Assembly: GCA_004151065.3 (NCBI GenBank)
Contig: NWUY0300006121.1
Span: forward strand, 58,237-81,748
Direction of reading: 5' to 3'
DNA: 23,512 bases
Source of the DNA: Larix sibirica
Lineage: Eukaryota; Streptophyta; Pinopsida; Pinales; Pinaceae
Shown piece after piece: positions 1-8,479 of this stretch (position 1 is the first letter of the stretch; every line of letters starts with the position of its first letter). A model generated the notes under the pieces. That model worked only from the letters and a program-made list of their open reading frames with translations, did no database searches and had not been told where the DNA came from. Both the position numbers and the translations under genes were made by a program.

Positions 1-340
1 CAACATCCTACTACTCCAATAGACAAAAATAGAAGATGATACTCTTCTCTCCTTAAGCAGAATGAAATGGAAAAAGAACACAGGGAAGTCAGTAAGTGCA
101 AGGAGCTCCTCTGGTGGACTTTCAACCCTATGGTCGGATGATACGTTCCTCCTGGAAAACTCTTTTGAAACTCAACATTGGATATACACAAAACTTAGGC
201 ATATCTCCAATAAGACCTCTCTTGTTTTATTTAATCTTTATGTTCCAATAACCTTTCTAGAGAAGAAATAATGCTGGAACTCTCTTTCAGATTTCATAGA
301 CATNAAAAACAATCTCCAAGGGGCCCAGAATCCGGACTAG

Positions 341-541
341 GTGCTAGGAGACTCAACTGCTACTGCAGGGATGCATGGAATGCATGCATGCATGCAAAAC
401 CAAGATGTGATGGTGAGAATGTCCAACAAAAAGGAGGACAAGGAGATGATCGAGCTATTTAGTATCAAAATCCATTTGAAACATAGTACAATGGATTGCT
501 TGTTTGATACAGGTCCCCAATCCAACTTGATCTCTGCATAG
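341..541 (+). pseudogene. Ty3/gypsy aspartic protease remnant
   Basis: The reading frame carries the retropepsin active-site context CLFDTGPQSNLIS, with the DTG triplet at 506-514. Families of this type usually read DTGSQSNLIS, so only the residue after DTG differs here. The protease would release the mature Gag and Pol proteins of the element. The frame ends at a stop at 539-541, inside what should be a continuous polyprotein. The first part of the frame runs through a TGCA simple repeat (381-396) and is probably not original coding sequence, so the true protease begins nearer 450. Confidence in the protease identity is good, and in the exact start low. Confidence 0.72.
381..396. repeat. (TGCA)4 simple repeat
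   Basis: Four perfect copies of the self-complementary tetramer TGCA, with near copies just before it at 371-377. It lies just upstream of the retrotransposon protease motif and is likely slippage after the element decayed. Confidence 0.8.
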
Positions 542-1026
542 TTGGTTGATAAGCCTGGTTGTTGGGTGAGATAAGATATGGAGATGAAGTTAAACAACCA
601 ATGCAGGCTTAAATTTTCCAACAACCAGAATTTTGTGGATAAGGTAGTTGTAGATATGGTTCCTTTGGACGTTTGTGGGTCATCTTGGGAAGCCGATACT
701 TGTATGTGAGAGATGCCATCTTCAGAAGGAGAGGTAACCGGTGTAGGCTTGCCAAGGATGGGAAAACATACACTATCAATACACACAAGCAAAAAACCAA
801 ACTCAATCTAATTAGTGCTCAATAGGCTAGGAGGATCATAGGAAACACAAAGAAATGTGTTATATTGTTCCTCAAAGAAGGGAAAAATCGAGGAGAAGAC
901 AATGAAGTGGAAATGTAAGCAACTTTGAAGGCATTCGATGTAAAGTAACGTCAAGAGCTTCAACAATTGATTGAAGCCTACAAGGAGGTATTTTAGGAGT
1001 CTAAGGGATTTCCACACAAAGAAGGT
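542..1026 (+). pseudogene. Ty3/gypsy protease to RT linker, decayed
   Basis: Between the protease stop and the RT frame, short open pieces in shifting frames retain the character of the linker in this family: a hydrophobic VVVDMVPLDVCG stretch near 645-685, then a stretch ending at the EHEIQLF start of the RT. Stops and frame changes interrupt it repeatedly. It is assigned by position and family resemblance, with no catalytic motif of its own. The minus-strand frames over this stretch are shadows. Confidence 0.55.
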
Positions 1027-1623
1027 GTGGAACATGAAATCCAATTGTTTCTAGAATCACCTCTGCCCAATATCATATTGTATAGGCAATCGATCATTGA
1101 AGAAAATGAAGTGAAGAAGCAACTGCAACAATTATTGGATAAGGGAGTAATTATACCTAGTACATCACCATGTGGATCACCCATAATCATAGTTCCAAAG
1201 AAAGATGGGAGTTGGAGAATGTACATTGACTGTCGAGCCTTGGGAAATATTACCATTAAGAACATATACCCCTTTCCAAGTATTCACAATTTGCTGAATC
1301 AATCGCAGCATGCCAAGTACTTCACCAAGTTGGATCTCAAATTGGGATATCATCAATTCAGGATCAAATCTAAAGATGTATGGGATACGACATTAAAAAC
1401 AAGGAAAGATTTGTACAAATGGTTAGTGATGCCTTTTCGTTTATGAAATGCACCTACAACTTTCAAGAGATTAATGAATGATTAGAATCACCCCTTTATT
1501 GATTCGTTTGTAATAGTATATCTAGATGAAATACTAATATTCAAATACATGTGTCACATGTATTTGAAACTTTGAAGAAGAACCAATTGATTTCCAACCT
1601 CAAGAAATGCGAGTTTGAAAGGA
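1027..1623 (+). pseudogene. Ty3/gypsy reverse transcriptase remnant
   Basis: This would copy the element RNA into DNA. The first 139 codons are open and carry the ordered RT blocks: SPIIIVPKKDGSWRM near 1175-1220, FTKLDLKLGYHQFRI from 1321 (catalytic Asp within LDL at 1330-1338), and WLVMPF near 1420-1437. A stop at 1444-1446 replaces the residue before NAPTTF, and a second stop lies at 1483-1485. The catalytic box follows in the same frame as YLDE (1519-1530) in place of the usual YLDD, so the second active-site Asp is changed to Glu. Just after, near 1550, the frame shifts to continue as HVFETLKKNQLISNLKKCEF. RT identity is firm; it is plainly inactive. Confidence 0.95.
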
Positions 1624-1627
1624 GTCA

Positions 1628-2290
1628 TTGGTCTACTTGGGACATATGATCAGTGGAGGAGAACTAAGAGTAAGCCTAGAGAAGATTGCATCCATCAATC
1701 AATGGCCTACACCAACAAGCTTAATTGAGGTCACAAGCTTCATGGGAGTAGCCCAGTACTTGAGGAAATTCATTTCCAATTTATCCACAATTGTAGCACC
1801 TTTGCACTCCATGAATTCCAACGGGAAGAGCTTCCATTGGGGACATCCACAACATAAGGAATTTGAAGTCTTGAAGAGAAGGATAAGTAATGCTCCAGTG
1901 TTGGCCATGCCCAACTTGCAGTGACCATTTGAATTAAATACTGACGCCGATGGTCATGCATTCGAAGCAGTGAATATGCAAGGGGGATACTTGTATGCTA
2001 CCATTATAAGTTGTTTCATGGAGAAATGTTGGATTACCCCACCTGTGATAAAGAAATATATGCAGTTTTTCAAGCAGTAAATAAATTGAAGCACTACCTC
2101 TTGGGGAAGGAGACCATAATTCACATAGATCACCAACCATTACAACACTTGCAAAGCCAAACAATATGAAATAAGTAAGGAATTAAAAGTGCTTGGTATT
2201 CTTACAACAATTCTACCTACTGATTAAGTATAATAAGGGAATCACAAATAAACTTGTAGACATGCTCTCACGACCACCAATGACCAAGAT
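1628..2290 (+). pseudogene. Ty3/gypsy RT connection and RNase H remnant
   Basis: The 98-codon open piece at 1628-1924 begins VYLGHMISGGEL and includes SFMGVAQYLRKFI and APVLAMPNLQ, the RT thumb and connection region. After a stop at 1922-1924 the same frame continues with PFELNTDADGHAFEAV, where TDAD near 1940-1951 is the first RNase H active-site block. A frameshift follows, then YPTCDKEIYAVFQAV with the conserved Glu, then IHIDHQPLQHL (2119-2150) with the conserved Asp. A further decayed stretch ends with LVDMLSRPP near 2250-2280, the usual end of this domain. RNase H would remove the RNA strand during reverse transcription. Confidence 0.92.
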
Positions 2291-2469
2291 TGCAGTGGTA
2301 GGTGTGATTATGCAACTTTTGAAGAAGATGAATATTTTGGAGGTATCTATAGGTAGTTGAAGTAGAAAATAGTCACATCCATGGAAGGTAATGAATTCCA
2401 CCTCCATAAAGGAATATTATACGAGTTAGATAAGCTATGCATTATCCAAGTCAAAAGGATTTCTTTGAT

Positions 2470-3234
2470 AAGGGGAGCTCACACGTCAAATATTGTTAGA
2501 CATTTTGGAGTGACAAAGACAGTGGAAAATTTGTAGAGGTATGTGTATTGGCCAAATATTCAAGAGAAAGTGAAAAAGTGTGTGTTGTACGGCACCCGCA
2601 AGCAAAGCAATAAGAATCTTGGGATATATATGTCACTGCTAGTACTAATCAATCCTTGGGATATCATCTCCATGGAGTTCATTGGAGTATTTCCCATGTC
2701 ACAAAGAGGGAACAACTATATATTTGTTGTGGTTGATTGCTTCAACAAGATGCGTGTATTGATACCATGAAAGAATACCATATATGGATGAGAGGAAACT
2801 ATGCTATTTTCCATTCATGTTTGGGTTCATTTTGGCTTGCATAGTTCCATCATCTCTGACTGAGATAGTAGGTTCTTAGGAAAGTTCTGGACTGTCCTTT
2901 GGGAGAAAATGGATACCAAGTCAAACTAGCCACCACTTTCCATCCACAAACTGATGGAAAAACAGAGGTTGTCTACTGGACACTGGTACAACTACTAAGA
3001 GGATATAATAGAAGACATCATAGGACATGGGATGAATAGTTGATCTACATTCAAAATTCATATAAACAGGCATTACATTCTTTGAACAACAAGTATCGTT
3101 TTGAGACCTGCTTTGGATACCTACCGCCTTCACCATTCGATATGGCATATGGGAAATGGAAGATGAGGATAAGCCATAAGGAGACGAGAAGAGGAAAAGC
3201 ATATTCATGGACAAGATCAGGCATATACATTTAA
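2470..3234 (+). pseudogene. Ty3/gypsy integrase remnant (DDE)
   Basis: The N-terminal zinc-binding region keeps both His (codons at 2480-2482 and 2501-2503) and the first Cys (2579-2581), but the second Cys is Tyr (KKCVLYGT). The core follows: PWDIISMEFIG has Glu (2675-2677) where the first catalytic Asp belongs. The second Asp survives in SIISD (2858-2860), next to a stop codon. The frame shifts near 2915, and the catalytic Glu survives in TDGKTEVV (2965-2967). The open piece at 3040-3234 carries FETCFGYLPPSPFDMAYG, typical of this lineage downstream of the core. Integrase would insert the DNA copy into the genome. Loss of a catalytic Asp, several stops and at least one frameshift make it inactive. 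Confidence 0.94.
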
Positions 3235-3775
3235 AGGTTCAAGATCATATTGAAAGAAGTCAACAACAGTACAAAGAAAGGCATGACCAACACTAAGAAG
3301 ATCATCAATCCTGTGTTGGAAATAAGGTGTGGCTTCACCTACACAAGGAAAGGCTATAAGGACCAACAAAGAAGCTCAAGCCTCTCAAGTATGGACAATT
3401 CGACAATGTTGAACAAGTGAATGAGAATGCCTTTAGATTGAGGCTCTTACTATATATGCAGATGAGTTAGGTGGCGAATGTAGAATATTTGAATTTTTTT
3501 GAGCCATCCATGTTGGATGGAGACGTGATCACCATATTCTTCCCATTGGTGAATACCTAGCATCAAATGCATTAAAATAATTGAAAGAGGACACAATACT
3601 GTATCATAAGGAGTGGGTAACTAGAAGAGGATGACAAGAACTATGGAAAATTGGTCCACAAAGACAAACTCCAAAGAGGGAAAAATGGTATGAGAGGAAC
3701 TAGATTGAAAGCAAGTTCCCTCATCTCTCTTTGCAAGATTTTGGGGACCAAAAGCATCTCAATGGGGAGGTGTGA
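3235..3775 (+). pseudogene. Ty3/gypsy integrase C-terminus and chromodomain-like tail
   Basis: In shifting frames one can read KVQDHIERSQQQYKERHDQH (after 3234), then pieces resembling the GPY/F-type module (KLKPLKYGQF), then VEYLNFFEPSMLDG near 3480-3520. From 3587 a piece reads EDTILYHKEWVTRRG, and after a stop QELWKIGPQRQTPK, which looks like a diverged chromodomain. It ends near KFPHLSLQDFGD and a Gly-rich end at about 3765-3775. Chromodomains in chromoviruses direct integration by binding histone marks (family knowledge). The chromodomain assignment is weaker than the pol assignment, because several expected aromatic residues cannot be followed through the breaks. Confidence 0.6.
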
Positions 3776-3876
3776 TCTGAATTTAGATCCAAATGAAGAA
3801 TGGCTTGAATACTAGCTCAGTATGATTGGAAAATGGTTGATCATGGTTAAGGACAAGGAAGAGAATGTAGTGGAGG

Positions 3877-4560
3877 TGTGAAGGGACCCATGTCACCACT
3901 AGCATAGTTTGCCTACATCAAGAAATCACTGAGCACTCCATCAGTAATATTAATGTAGAAAATGAAATGCTTAGTTCATGCATTTTTTATGTAAGTCACA
4001 TGAATATATCTCATATATAAATGAAGGGAAAAAATAAATAAGCAAATTGAACACTTGGGGAAAGATGAAGGGTTGGGGACACTTGACCTTCTAGCTATCT
4101 AGCAAACCAACTATCCATCTATTTACCCATTCTACACCAAGAGAAGGGGGGATGAGAATGATGGGAGGATGTTCAAAATTTTCCATGGTAATCTTATGCT
4201 ACTCCAAAGATCCTGTAACTGCACCATTGCCAACAATAAAAGATGGCAATTGTAAATTTGTTGTTTTTATTGGTAGATGTTTCACTATTGAATTCTTTAA
4301 ATATTGGTTGAATTTTGATTTGATGCTTCAATCACTCCAATAGCTAGTTTTGATTTGTAGCAAATAAGAAATTTGTTTTCCTCTTGAAATTAAGAATGCA
4401 ATAGTCCTATGATCTTCTCTGTCCATCCATGAACACTCAAAATATCTGTGTTTGAGGTTTGATAGCCATTTCTCTTGCTTAGTAGGGTTTCTATTCCTTA
4501 AAGGAGAGAAAATGGAAAAGATTCTTTGGCAGCCTCTATTTTTCTCTTTCCCACTGGGGA
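3877..4560 (+). repeat. Candidate 3' LTR (or 3' untranslated part) of the Ty3/gypsy element
   Basis: About 100 bases after the end of pol a purine-rich run (near 3850-3876, ending gtggagg) is followed by TGTGAAGGG, a plausible polypurine tract and TG-type LTR start. Inside lies TATATAA at 4014-4020 and further on an AATAAAAG (near 4236) that could serve in polyadenylation. The upstream LTR is not in the window, so no direct comparison is possible and the 3' end is a guess. It is placed just before the 23-bp array. No coding signal is seen here. Confidence 0.33.
4014..4020 (+). promoter_or_regulatory. Candidate LTR TATA box
   Basis: TATATAA about 140 bases into the candidate LTR, in the orientation of the element. 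Its position fits an LTR promoter, but the surrounding DNA is AT-rich and such a match is expected by chance. Confidence 0.3.
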
Positions 4561-4578
4561 AAATTTAAATATTGGTTA

Positions 4579-4866
4579 GCGTAACAAAGGAAAGCATGAG
4601 GGTGTATAGGAGGATAGTCCAAGAGTGTATTGAAGGAAGTTCTAAGTGCATGATGGAGGGAAGTCCGATAGCGTCTCAAAGGAAGGTCCACATGCGCGAA
4701 AGAGGGAAGTTTGATGGTGTATTCGAGGATAGTTTGAGAGTGTCTTAGAGGAATATTTGAGTGTGTATCAGAGGGAATTCATAGTGCGTCTCAGAAGAAG
4801 GTCCAAGTGTGTATCGAAGGGAGGTCCAAGGAAGGTTTGAGAGTGTATCGAAGGATAGTCTCAATA
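4579..4866. repeat. 23-bp tandem repeat array, about 12 units
   Basis: Successive units start at 4579, 4602, 4625, 4648, 4671, 4694, 4717, 4740, 4763, 4786 and 4809, all exactly 23 bp apart. A shortened piece (4831-4842) and one further unit from 4843 follow. The typical unit begins gtgtat or gcgtct, has a gaggaag core, and ends in gtccaaga-like bases. Units differ at many positions, so the array is old, yet the spacing is held without indels over eleven units. As 23 is not a multiple of three it cannot encode a repeated peptide. It sits between the Ty3/gypsy remnant and the LINE remnant. Confidence 0.88.
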
Positions 4867-5339
4867 GAGTATTTGGGTTATTGTATCAGATATTTGCATC
4901 AGAGTTATTGCTGATGGATTTTGGTGGAAGGACCGATGGGGTGAGTCCAACAACCAATCATATTTGATTTTTTGATGTGTGCATTGAATAGGGACCCAAC
5001 AAAAATGCAGACTCCAATAGTGACAAAGCCCAATGAACAAAGAGAAAATCAATGTTTTAAATTCTGCATAGATTCGTGTTGGTGACACAAACAAGATGTG
5101 GGATTGTAGTTTATAGACCATTTATTGTATCTAGAGTTGGGATAGCTCAAATGGATAGTGGATATTTGGAATTTAAGGATGGTGGTTTCGCCAGGGAATG
5201 ACGTCGAGTGGTAAAAAATAGGGGCAATGGAGTAGCCTTGGTGGTGGGAGAGGATGTCAAAATTGATCAAATATTAGATCTCTCAGGTTGAACTTTAGTG
5301 GGGATATTTTTGATTCATCGGGTATCCATCGATATTTTT
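4867..5339. other. No gene recognised; LINE 5' region or older sequence
   Basis: No convincing coding signal on either strand. The two minus-strand frames at 4861-5121 and 5049-5270 show no recognisable motif. By position it may be the 5' untranslated region and N-terminal ORF1 of the following LINE, since a diverged coding flavour on the + strand appears only from about 5340. Confidence 0.4.
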
Positions 5340-6600
5340 TCCTCCTAGATGGAATCTAACTGGTATCCAAGGTTGGGTTATGTCCCTTATGCACATTTCT
5401 TGGCCTGTGGTTAGATAGCATTTGTGTTCAAATTAGAGACTAATGTTATATCTGTTCTTAAAGAAATTTGGTTTATGGATAACTCCTTTCTAATTTATAT
5501 CAAACTTTGGCACCCATTGTTTGACACAAAAGAGGAATATAGTTCTAGGAAGTCAGTCTGGGTGAAATTACCAAGCCTTCCCATGAAGTTTTGGATGGTC
5601 CAGGATTTGAAGATAATTGATAATTGTCTCAAGAAGACTATAATGTTGGATGAATCTTTCATATCGATTGGGTTTCGATATGTAGCTAGAATACTGGTCA
5701 ATCTGGATGTTAACTAGGATATTTATGAAACTATCGACCTTGTCATTAAAGAAATGAGGTATTCACAGATACTTGACTACCTCAATGTTCCCTTCCACCG
5801 CTCTTGCTTCCATCATTATGGGTATGTCCATTGGGATTGCTTGAGGCCTATGATAAAAAAATTGGGTCAAGAAGAAGGTAATTGACACCAAAGCAGGGAA
5901 TGCAAAATCCTCAGGGGTCATACCACAAAACACTAAAGTAGCGGTTTTTGCGGTCCCTCCAAATATCTAATGGGATAATACCAATATTTGTGTTCCAACT
6001 AGAGATACTACAATTCCCATAATTGTTGGAGCGCGACCAGTTTTCGATGTTTCCATGTTGGCCCTTTCAGAGAAATACAAGTGCTCGAAGGTCTCAACTT
6101 CTTCCCAACCCCTATAGCTATTCCTTGCGATGACGATTGGGTGTGTAGTCTGCTCAGGTAAGTCTTTATCTACTCCTCCTAGTACTTTTTCTGTTGACAT
6201 GGAAGGGAAATGTCCACGTCTAAAATTCCAAATTTGGTTACCCTCTCCAAATGAGGTTGAGGTCATCCTCCCAAAGGTTACTTAGTACCTCCCCCATTGG
6301 GATAACACTCTGTAAGCCTCTATGATGATTTTGAGTTTGGGGCATCGATGAGTAGTACTTTGAAGAAAGGATATGAATTTCTTCTCTAGATGTTTTCTCT
6401 AGGGGAGGGGGCTCCTAGCTGTTGCGGTTTAAGAAGTATGTGTCTCTAGATGAAGCTTTCGTGGGGGGTTTGGGATTTGATTCACCTAAATATTTGATAT
6501 CTTCTTTTGATGGCCATAAATATCATATCAAATTATCCCAGGCATAAGCGTTAGAGGAGATTTATAAGGGTAAACAAAAATTGATTAATGGGTTCCTTAG
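5340..6600 (+). pseudogene. LINE ORF1 remnant, DUF4283-like with zinc-knuckle trace
   Basis: The open piece at 5424-5717 has the DUF4283 character: a KLWHPLFD segment, then VWVKLPSLPMKFW and, at its end, ARILVNLD. In plant LINE ORF1 proteins this domain precedes a CCHC knuckle and is thought to bind RNA. The same frame continues past a stop (5715-5717) through VIKEMRYSQILDYLNVPF to a knuckle remnant at 5799-5840 reading CFHHYGYVHWDC. The HxYG-V-DC skeleton is kept, but the first Cys, one further Cys and the His of the zinc set appear to be lost. A Ser/Pro-rich tail follows in broken frames to about 6300. The 99-codon minus-strand frame at 5967-6266 is a shadow. Confidence 0.83.
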
Positions 6601-6630
6601 AGTGGGACAAAACCCACAAAAGGTTATCCC

Positions 6631-7290
6631 ATGAAGGTCATATCCTTGAATATTAGGGACCTTGGGGGAAAGGCTAAATAATTATCCCTAAAGAGAATTA
6701 TGATTATGACAAGCCCAAGATCATACTACTTCAAGAGACGATGGGAAAATGTTCCTCTCTTATTAGTGATCTTAGAAAACTTTGAGGGATTGGGATTTCA
6801 TCACCATAGATTCAATCGGGATCTCTGGGGGGGTCATTACAGTTTGGTGTTTGAAGGTCACTCTCCTCAATTCCTTCTCATTTCCTTTAGGATTATGCAC
6901 ATAGTTCCTTGTTAATAATTTCGGTTTGTCAATGACTATTGTAAATAATTATGGGTTGTATGAAGGAAGGTAGGAATTTTGGTCTGGTATTTTCATTCTT
7001 GTTGTTTGCATTCAAAAAATTTGATAATAGGTGGGGATTTCAATCTAACTTTGAGTCGAAGTGAAATATGGGGGAAAATATCAAGACCCAACCTTCTAGC
7101 ATACTTATTTTGATCCAACTTCGAGTTTGCAGGATGGATGGACATGGAACCCATTTGAATAGGTCCTACATGGGTTAATAACCAATATGGGGAGTAAGCG
7201 TTGGCTAAAATACTAGACCGATTCTTGGCACATGAAGACCTATTACAGATTTTTGAGAAGTACAAGTCTTGGATTGGTGCCTATAAAAAC
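6631..7290 (+). pseudogene. LINE ORF2 endonuclease (APE-type) remnant
   Basis: The start MKVISLNIRDLGG at 6631 matches the typical LINE ORF2 opening MK-IS-NIRGLGG, including the first metal-binding Asn. Within the next 100 bases a piece reads IILLQETMGKCSS, with the conserved Glu of LLQE. Further on GGDFNLTLS (7030-7056) supplies the Asp and Asn of the GDFN box, and DRFLAHEDL appears near 7220. APE-type endonucleases nick the target DNA so that the LINE can prime reverse transcription. Stops and frame changes occur throughout, for example a stop shortly after LGGKAK. Confidence 0.88.
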
Positions 7291-8430
7291 TCTAACACCT
7301 TTTCTATCTGGTTAGAGGTTGACTCTTCTAATCCAAAGTTAGGATCCCCTTTAAAATTTAATCCAGTATGGTCTTCTTAGGAGGATTTTCAATTATTTGT
7401 TAGAGACTGTTGGAGGCATTATAACCTGAACCTTGGGGAATCAACATGTGAGCGGTTTACATGTTCATTGAATATGGTTAAGGAAAAGTTGTCGTTAAGG
7501 GATCGAGAAAGACTTTACGGTCATGATCAATACATTATTGATGTGAAAAAGTCTTTGGTTGATATGTACTCAGAAAATAACCTAGGTGTATTCAATGTTG
7601 TTATTCTTAATGAATCCAAGACACTAGAAACACATAGAACTAAGTTGCTCCTATATAAGGAAAAGTATTGGCGAATAAATATTAGGGAAATTTGGTTGGC
7701 TGGGAAGGATCAAAATATAAAATATTTTCATAATTATGCCAATTACAACAAAAGGGTAAATATGATATAGGAAATGCTTTCTTCAGAGGGTATTAAGGTC
7801 AGAAATTTTGATGATTTAGTTGATCTAGGTGTTCAATATTTAAAGAAACTGTATGAAGAACCAACAGGGGCCAATTTAGTTGAAATTCTAAAAATTCTTT
7901 CATACTTTCCCAAACTGGTCAAAGAGGAAGGAAACACCAAAGTTTTCTTAGCTGACACCAAAGAGGAATTGTTCAACATGTCAAATTCCTTCAAGAAGGA
8001 TAGGAGCCTAGGGCCTAATGGGTGGTTAGTGGAATTTTACATAGACTTTTTCGATCTTATAGGTGATGATTTTCTCTGGGTAATAGAGGGAATAAGATAG
8101 GGTGGAAGGGTACTTGGAAACATAAATGTGACCTTTTTAGTTATGATACCGAAAAGTGATTGTCTAGAATCTTTTGATGGTTTCAAACCTATCTCCCTAT
8201 GTAACTATTTTTATAAGATCATTTTGAAAATTTTGGCAGTCAGAATTAAGCCCCTCTTATCTAATTTCATTTTATCTAAACTATTTGGTTTTCTAACTGG
8301 AAGACAAGTACATGAAGCCATAATTTTGGCCCAATAAATCCTTCACACAATCAAACTCTCCAATCATCTAGCTATGGTGGCCAAATGAGACTTGTATAAG
8401 TCATATGATCGTGTCCCAATATAGATCTTT
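7291..8430 (+). pseudogene. LINE ORF2 linker and reverse transcriptase front half
   Basis: The longest open pieces are 7468-7770 and 7774-8100, in one frame and separated by a single stop (7768-7770). They contain KYWRINIREIWLAGKDQNIK and YFHNYANYNKR (linker ahead of the RT) and then RSLGPNGWLVEFY near 8001-8040, the LINE RT block usually read K-PGPDG. After a stop, IPKSDCLESFDGFKPISLCN (8140-8210) and FGFLTGRQVHEAI (8280-8322) are RT blocks 1-3. DLYKSYDRV at 8389-8415 is motif A, with the catalytic Asp at 8389-8391 preserved. The reading then becomes unrecognisable, and motif C (FADD) is missing. Confidence 0.9.
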
Positions 8431-8479
8431 GGATCTTTTGCTTCTTGTTTTGATAAATGCCTTCTGCTTCCTATTGAAT

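Larger units (their letters stand above)
341..3775 (+). mobile_element. Decayed Ty3/gypsy retrotransposon, pol region
   Basis: A single polyprotein region can be followed in the usual Ty3/gypsy order: protease (DTG), reverse transcriptase, RNase H, integrase, then a chromodomain-like tail. Integrase lying after RNase H separates it from Ty1/copia. The tail and the overall motif style suggest a chromovirus-like lineage (family knowledge plus inference). All three forward frames are needed to read it, and there are many in-frame stops, so it cannot make a working polyprotein. No clear gag or 5' LTR is visible upstream; the window probably opens inside the element or in a rearranged 5' part. The details of each domain are in the sub-entries. 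Confidence 0.93.
5340..8430 (+). mobile_element. Decayed LINE (non-LTR retrotransposon), lacking its 3' part
   Basis: Two consecutive coding regions follow the LINE plan: ORF1 with a nucleic-acid-binding domain and zinc-knuckle remnant (about 5340-6600), and ORF2 starting at 6631 with an endonuclease followed by a reverse transcriptase. Both are broken by stops and frame changes. Recognisable LINE coding stops soon after RT motif A near 8415; the FADD box and C-terminal part are absent. LINE copies usually lose their 5' end, so loss of the 3' half points to a later deletion or insertion at about 8430-8480. Confidence 0.9.

Noticed and set aside
993-1265. 90-codon minus-strand open frame
   Set aside because: It is antisense to the reverse transcriptase fingers and has no independent signal.
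2921-3214. 97-codon minus-strand open frame
   Set aside because: It is antisense to the integrase core and the FETCFGYLPPSP segment, so it is a shadow.
5967-6266. 99-codon minus-strand open frame
   Set aside because: It lies antisense to the LINE ORF1 tail and shows no motif; the + strand explains the region.
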